From: LMUY01 sp964244585
GTDB taxonomy: Bacteria; Pseudomonadota; Alphaproteobacteria; Acetobacterales; Acetobacteraceae
Direction of reading: 5' to 3'
DNA length: 64,000 nucleotides
Assembly (NCBI GenBank): GCA_964244585.1
Contig: CAXTJM010000007.1
Span: 104,390-168,389, forward strand
Shown piece after piece: positions 59,646-64,000 of the stretch. Within the stretch, counting starts at the first letter, position 1; each line of letters opens with the position of its first letter. Position numbers and translations under genes: made by a program. The notes under the pieces are model-generated. The model had not been told where the DNA came from and did not search any database. It worked only from the letters and a program-made list of their open reading frames with translations.

Positions 59646-60118
59646 CGCGCCGGTGCCGGCAGGTAGCGCTGCGCCGGCCATTCCTGCGGCGGCAGGAAAT
59701 GGACGTTGCACGCGGCGGAGCGGCGCACGACCTCCTCCGGCTCCCGCAGGCCGTCCAGCTGGACGAACAGGTCATACAAGCGCTGTGCCGGCGCCACCCA
59801 GAACAGCGCACGCGTCGGCGCCAGGCTGCGGTTGAAGATCCCGTGCCGCGATCCCATGGGCAAGCGCACCAGGTCGCCGGCGGAGGCGGTGATGTCCTCC
59901 CCGTCGAGCCACAGGTCGAAGCGGCCCTCCAGCACGCGGATGAACTCGTCCTGGTCGGGGTGGATGTGGGGCGGCACGAAGGTGCCCGGCGGGAACAGGG
60001 TATCGAACGCGAACGAGGAGGGCGATAGCTGCACGGGCTTGTAGGTTTGCCCCATAACGTCCCAAACCACGCCGTCCAGGCTGTCACCGTCCCGCGTCAC
60101 GCCTTGCTCGCCCGTCAT
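59642..60118 (-). CDS. Cupin-domain protein, possible dioxygenase
   Basis: A 158-residue single-domain cupin. The metal-binding motif reads PPHIHPDQDEFIRVLEGRFD, with the second motif around MGSRHGIFNRS, giving histidine and acidic ligands for a metal. The layout resembles quercetinase-like cupins acting on aromatic compounds, or sensor cupins. Coupling with the PhzS-like monooxygenase suggests a shared aromatic pathway. The start at 60118 is followed by a normal coding pattern; the exact substrate is unknown. Confidence 0.8.
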   Translation of the reverse strand: MTGEQGVTRDGDSLDGVVWDVMGQTYKPVQLSPSSFAFDTLFPPGTFVPPHIHPDQDEFIRVLEGRFDLWLDGEDITASAGDLVRLPMGSRHGIFNRSLAPTRALFWVAPAQRLYDLFVQLDGLREPEEVVRRSAACNVHFLPPQEWPAQRYLPAPAR

Positions 60119-60128
60119 CGTGATCCCC

Positions 60129-60572
60129 TCAAATGTGTAGGTTGGCGACGCGGACCGCCGGCGTCGCTGCCAGTGCCGCGGACGTGCCGGACCAGGCCGA
60201 GCGGCCCTTGTCCAATATCACGGCCGAGTCGGCGAGCCGCATCGCGGCTGCCCAGCCGCACCGACCGGAATAAGCGGAACGACGACCCGGCGCGGGCCTG
60301 GCCGCGAGTGCCGCGTTCCCCCAGCGCGGTGAAGCCGGGAACGATGCAGGTGATCTGGAACGAGCGGCCGAGGCCGATGCGGGGGCGCCGCGGCATCGGC
60401 CATTGCGCCACGTCCTTGCCGGCCATCGCCACGCTCCCGGCGTCCGGCCGGAGCGCGCGGCTGACCCCGGTGGATCGGCGTAGTCTTGCCGGATGCCCGT
60501 GCGCCCATGCCAGGGAAACGCGAGGCGACGCGCGGCGGCGTGGCGGCCTGCCAGCATGTGTTCGACCCGCAT
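60129..60572 (-). pseudogene. Fused, frameshifted remnant of branched-chain amino acid (Liv-type) ABC ATPase genes
   Basis: Pieces of an ABC ATPase appear in order but in different frames: MRVEHMLAG at the start (60572), a damaged Walker A region GARASGKTTPIH (60508 on), RIGLGRSFQITCIVPGFTAL with the LivG-type Q-loop, and a LivF/LivG-like end ADSAVILDKGRSAWSGTSAA. The signature and Walker B region is missing. It looks like livG and livF, or one of them, reduced by internal deletion and several frameshifts. Confidence 0.72.
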
Positions 60573-60608
60573 CGAGGGTGACAGCCTTGTCGGACTGCGG
60601 ACGCGGCC

Positions 60609-61760
60609 TCACCCCGTCTCGGCGGCCCAGCCTCGCAGGTCGGCCGCGAAGAAGTCGGGCACTTCCATCGCGGCGAAGTGGCCGCCCCGGGGCGCCTCCC
60701 TCCAGCGTTGGAGGTTGTAGCCGCGCTCGACCCAGCTCCTGGGTGGCGCCGGCATGCGGGGGTCCGGGTAGGTCGTCACCGCGACCGGCACGGCCACGCG
60801 CTGGCCGGGCGCCATCTGCCGCAAGCCCTCCGCCGCCGCGGCAGCGTAATAGAACGCCGCAGAGGCGAAGGCGTCGGTCATGACGTAGATCATGACGTTG
60901 GTCAGCAATTGGTCATCGGTGAACACGGCCTCGAACGGACGGTCGCGCAGGTCGGACCAGTCGTGGAAGCGTTCCACGATCCAGGCCGCCTGGGCGACCG
61001 GATTGCCCTGCATCGCATAGGCGATGGAAAGCGGCTTGGTGGACTGGAGCTGCGCATAGGCGCCAAGCGCCGCCTGCGCCCCGTCGCGGGCCGCCTGCCA
61101 GCTCTTCCCTTCCGGGGTGTCCGGCACGCCGGCGGGCTGCACCAGCAGGTAGTTGAGGTGGATGCCGCGCACCCCCGCCGGGTGCTCCAGCCCCAGCCAG
61201 GCGCACACGGCGGACCCCCAATCGCCACCCTGCGCGAGGTAGCGGTCGTAGCCAAGCCGGTCGCGCATCAGCGTGTCGAACAGCCGTGCGGTGGAACGGG
61301 CGCCAAGCAGCGAGTGGGGCCGCCCGGAATACCCGAAGCCCGGCAGGGACGGGACTACCACGTCGAAGGCGTCAGCGGCCTTGCCGCCGTGACGGCTTGG
61401 GAAGGCCAGCTTGTCGATCACCTGCCAGAATTCGAACACCGAGCCCGGCCAGCCATGGACAAGCAGCAACGGCCGGCTGCCGCCCGCCTCGCCCACCACG
61501 TGCAGGAAATGCACGTCCACGTCCTCGATGCGGGTTCGGAACTGCGGATACCGGTTCAGCTCGCGCACGGCAGCGTCAGCGTCGTAGCCGTCCAGCCAGC
61601 GCCGGCGGAGCCGCTGGAGCACATGCGCCGGGCAGCCGAATTGCCAATCGTCTTCCCCGGCGGGAGGGGGCGCGACCTCGAATGCCCGGACGCGGTCGCG
61701 GAGCTTGTCGAGATTCTTTGCCGGCCACTCGACCCTGAACGCCTCCACCGCTGCCGCCAT
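60609..61760 (-). CDS. Epoxide hydrolase
   Basis: A 383-residue alpha/beta hydrolase with the N-terminal EHN domain (about 1-110: FRVEWPAKNLDKLRDRV, WQFGCPAHVLQRLRRRWLDG). The oxyanion motif is LLLVHGWPGSVFEFWQVI, the nucleophile aspartate is in AQGGDWGS, and the catalytic histidine is in APRGGHFAAME. It resembles juvenile-hormone/microsomal-type epoxide hydrolases of bacteria, which open epoxides to diols. The ATG at 61760 has GGGGAGG upstream. The substrate is unknown. Confidence 0.9.
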   Translation of the reverse strand: MAAAVEAFRVEWPAKNLDKLRDRVRAFEVAPPPAGEDDWQFGCPAHVLQRLRRRWLDGYDADAAVRELNRYPQFRTRIEDVDVHFLHVVGEAGGSRPLLLVHGWPGSVFEFWQVIDKLAFPSRHGGKAADAFDVVVPSLPGFGYSGRPHSLLGARSTARLFDTLMRDRLGYDRYLAQGGDWGSAVCAWLGLEHPAGVRGIHLNYLLVQPAGVPDTPEGKSWQAARDGAQAALGAYAQLQSTKPLSIAYAMQGNPVAQAAWIVERFHDWSDLRDRPFEAVFTDDQLLTNVMIYVMTDAFASAAFYYAAAAAEGLRQMAPGQRVAVPVAVTTYPDPRMPAPPRSWVERGYNLQRWREAPRGGHFAAMEVPDFFAADLRGWAAETG

Positions 61761-62299
61761 CGCCTGCCTCCCCGATCGTCGCGCGCTTGTGCACGATGCC
61801 AGCCGCCGCCTTGATCCACGCCGCACGACCATAGCATAGCGGGTAGGCTGGTCATGTCACCGATACCGGCAGTGCAGATCGAGGGACTCGGTCGCTGTCC
61901 TACAGTCGACCTCCGTGGGTGCCGCCCACTGCGCCATGACCGAAGCGTATGCATGCTGCCCGAGCGCGCGTGCCATTCGACAGGACCGACAGCCGATTGC
62001 CCGCTGCAGAGAAAAACGGCGACAGAAGCGGAAACCAACGCGCCACTCGCGTCATCCGCCGTATTGACCGGACTCTGTCGCACACCGTTCCACGCGACCT
62101 TCTCGCAGACGGTTAGTCCACAGTTGGAGCATTCGCTAGAACTGCTCGCGGCCATTGCGCAAAAGCTTCCAGACTGATGGGCCTGGTGAGCTAGCCAGGC
62201 TTGGAGGCAGGCGCTTGACATGCCGCACCGCTTCCCGGTGTGCGCAGGCAACCCGTCTTCCGCCTGGGTGTTGGCGTGGCGCAGCCTGGAGTTCGCCAC
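61761..62299. other. Non-coding or decayed stretch
   Basis: 539 bp without a recognisable gene. Open frames on both strands give unrelated, low-quality translations. Given the decayed genes on both sides, this may be eroded coding sequence, but I could not identify any family in it. Confidence 0.45.
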
Positions 62300-63337
62300 A
62301 TGCCTCGCGTCACCCTGAAGCCACTGTCTCGGCAAGTCGTAGTGCTCACGGGGGGCACGTCTGGCATCGGGCTGGTCACTGCCTGCATGTTGGCACAGCG
62401 CGGAGCCAAGTTGTTTTTGATCGCCCGTAACGAAGACGCCTTGCGAGCCATTCGGGACGAACTTCGCGAGGCCGGCGGCGAAGCCGAGTATGCCGTGGCA
62501 GACGTCGCCAACAAGTCGGAACTGGACGCAGCGTCTGCCAAGGCCATCGAGGCATTTGGCGGTTTCGACACCTGGATCAACGATGCCGGGGCCTTCATCT
62601 ACGGTCGCCTCGACACCGTGGCACTTGAGGATCAACGGCGCCTGTTCGACGTGACGTATTGGGGCATGGTCCACGGCACGCTGATCGCCGCGGAACGGCT
62701 GAAGCGCACCGGAGGGGCGATCATCAACGTCGGCAGCGTGCTGGGCGAGGTCGCCATCCCCTATCAGGGGGCGTATTGCGCGTCCAAGTTCGCGATCAAA
62801 GGCTTTACCGAAGCGTTCCGTCGCGAGGCCGATGCCGAACGTCAGCCAATCTCGGTGACGCTGATCAAGCCGGCGGCGATCAACACCCCTTTCACGGATC
62901 ACGCCCGGAACCGCATGGGAACGCCCGGCACGCGCAACCCGCCGCCGGCCTATGATCCCCATCTGGTCGCCCGTGCGATCGTCCATGCTTGCGAGACACC
63001 GGTTCGCGACCTGACCATAGGCGGCCTGGGTGGCGTCAGCATGGTGGTCGGGAACCTGCTTGCGCCTCGCGCCATGGATTGGCTGAGTTCCCGTCTTGGG
63101 CGCATCAGCATGACCACGGAAGACCCGGGCAATCCGGCCGAGCGAGACAATCTTTATGAGCCGCGTGAGGATATGATCACGAACAGCAGCTTGCGACCAT
63201 TCACGCGCAAGACGAGCCTCGCGTTGGAGGCTCAACTCAATCCTGGTTTGACCTTTGCCGCGTCGGCTAGCCTGGTGGCGGTGGCAATGATTGGATGGTC
63301 GCTTCGTCGCCGCAACTCCACACGGATACCGCAGTGA
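62300..63337 (+). CDS. Short-chain dehydrogenase/reductase with C-terminal membrane helix
   Basis: A 345-residue SDR. The cofactor motif TGGTSGIG follows the first strand, and the catalytic YxxxK appears in GAYCASKFAIKGFTEAFRRE, with the serine in INVGSVLGEV. NAG is replaced by NDAG. After the roughly 250-residue SDR core comes an extra segment ending in a hydrophobic helix (AASASLVAVAMIGWSL) near residues 322-337, so it is probably membrane-attached. The substrate is unknown. Confidence 0.87.
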   Translation: MPRVTLKPLSRQVVVLTGGTSGIGLVTACMLAQRGAKLFLIARNEDALRAIRDELREAGGEAEYAVADVANKSELDAASAKAIEAFGGFDTWINDAGAFIYGRLDTVALEDQRRLFDVTYWGMVHGTLIAAERLKRTGGAIINVGSVLGEVAIPYQGAYCASKFAIKGFTEAFRREADAERQPISVTLIKPAAINTPFTDHARNRMGTPGTRNPPPAYDPHLVARAIVHACETPVRDLTIGGLGGVSMVVGNLLAPRAMDWLSSRLGRISMTTEDPGNPAERDNLYEPREDMITNSSLRPFTRKTSLALEAQLNPGLTFAASASLVAVAMIGWSLRRRNSTRIPQ

Positions 63338-63349
63338 CAGCGGCGTGCC

Positions 63350-63800
63350 TTGGTGACGGGGGCCGATTTACGGCGTCGGCCGGGCCGCAGCGCTGGCTTC
63401 GCCCGGGAAGGCGCCGACGTGGCACTGAGCTACCGCCGGAAGAGGAAGCCGACGGTCGCAAGGCGATCCTGCTGCCGGGCGACATCACGGACCAGGCCTT
63501 CTGCAAGCACCTGGTCGAGCAGGCTTCACGGCAGTTGGGTGGGCTCGATATCCTGGTGAACAACGCCGGCAAGCAAACCAACCAATCCGACATCACGGCC
63601 GAGCAGTTCGACCGCACGCTCAAGACGAACCTCTACGCCTTGTTCTGGATCAGCAAGGCTGCGGTTCCGCACATGCCGCCCGGCGCGTCGATCGTCAACA
63701 CAACGTCCGTTGTGGCCTATAAAGCGCCGGAGATCCTCCTCGACTACGCGACGACCAAAGCCGGAATCATCACCTTCACCGCCAAGGTGCCAAATGGCCC
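63350..63800 (+). pseudogene. Decayed YghA-like short-chain dehydrogenase gene
   Basis: VTGAD and FAREGADVALSY are in one frame. ILLPGDITDQAFCKHLVEQA, GGLDILVNNAGKQTNQSDIT, TLKTNLYALFWISKAAVPHM, and the YATTKAG active-site motif are in another. The glycine-rich cofactor loop is garbled, a stretch before ILLPGD is deleted, and the frame breaks again soon after GIITFTAK. The parent resembles glucose/ribitol dehydrogenase-like SDRs of the YghA type. It lies directly behind an intact SDR gene of a different subfamily. Confidence 0.78.
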
Positions 63801-64000
63801 AACTATCTGCCGTGGTTCAACCCGGCAAGTCGGTGCAGGCAAACGGGCAGATACCGGGCTTTATCATCGGACAGATGACCTTGCGATCGGCAGCACCGAC
63901 AAGGAGCGTACACCTTGGGCGCCATGGATCAGTACGCCCTCGACGTCATGATCGGTCTCGCTCTGTGAGTTGCAGGAACGGCGACCGGTCAAGCGCCGGC
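63801..64000. other. Unassigned window end
   Basis: I see no recognisable gene after the SDR remnant. A short frame ends MDQYALDVMIGLAL before a TGA near 63968, which I cannot place. Confidence 0.4.

Noticed and set aside
61556..63235. Long minus-strand frame spanning the gap before the SDR gene
   Set aside because: It runs antisense to two recognised genes and shows no family features.
1..64000. tRNA, rRNA, CRISPR arrays and intact transposases
   Set aside because: None was recognised on either strand by reading; a dedicated search was not possible.

Overview
The window is high-GC DNA from an alphaproteobacterium, most likely a member of the Acetobacteraceae (Rhodospirillales). I infer this from the protein families and from the housekeeping order rplU-rpmA-obgE-proB / proA-nadD-rsfS / rlmH-gpmI; I could not search a database. 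There are no rRNA or tRNA genes, CRISPR arrays or intact insertion sequences. Most genes sit in tight operons with 4-nt start/stop overlaps (ATGA, GTGA, TTGA).

Layout. (1) 0.1-12.2 kb: a small XRE-type regulator, then a 12-gene operon for an alternative complex III (actABCDEF) joined to a caa3-type, A2-class cytochrome oxidase (sco, coxB with fused cytochrome c, coxA, coxC, subunit IV). All 11 gene junctions overlap. It would carry electrons from quinol to O2 without a bc1 complex. (2) 12.4-17.7 kb: an amino-acid permease, an MFS carrier, a family 2 glycosyltransferase and a 2-hydroxyacid dehydrogenase. (3) 17.9-23.4 kb: a compact set of genes for making 2-aminoethylphosphonate and, by inference, placing it on a lipid: PEP mutase fused to a cytidylyltransferase, phosphonopyruvate decarboxylase, AEP transaminase, a CDP-alcohol phosphotransferase and an HpnL/flippase-like membrane protein. 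This is the most interesting system here. (4) 23.5-26.1 kb: a Rieske ring-hydroxylating oxygenase (alpha, beta, ferredoxin) without its reductase, plus a GlcG/HbpS-like protein.

(5) 26.1-37.3 kb: the conserved housekeeping block, interrupted by a chemoreceptor gene between proB and proA and by DUF29/DUF427 genes between rsfS and rlmH. (6) 37.4-44.6 kb: a nitrate assimilation operon: FAD/NAD(P)H oxidoreductase, siroheme nitrite reductase, an unusual Fe-S/FAD reductase and NasA-type nitrate reductase. (7) 44.6-56.3 kb: glutathione transferase, ornithine/lysine decarboxylase, YihY, RlpA, aroQ-accB-accC, an OmpR-type regulator, ribA, an L,D-transpeptidase, and DUF971-Trm112-LON-CnoX. (8) 56.3-64 kb: a run of decaying genes (DsbA-like, CocE-like, DUF1330, Liv ABC ATPase, SDR) among intact genes for an ADP-ribosylglycohydrolase, a PhzS-like monooxygenase, a cupin, an epoxide hydrolase and an SDR.

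A diverged repeat of about 70 bp occurs twice (13.9 and 35.6 kb), each copy starting exactly at the TAG stop codon of the upstream gene.
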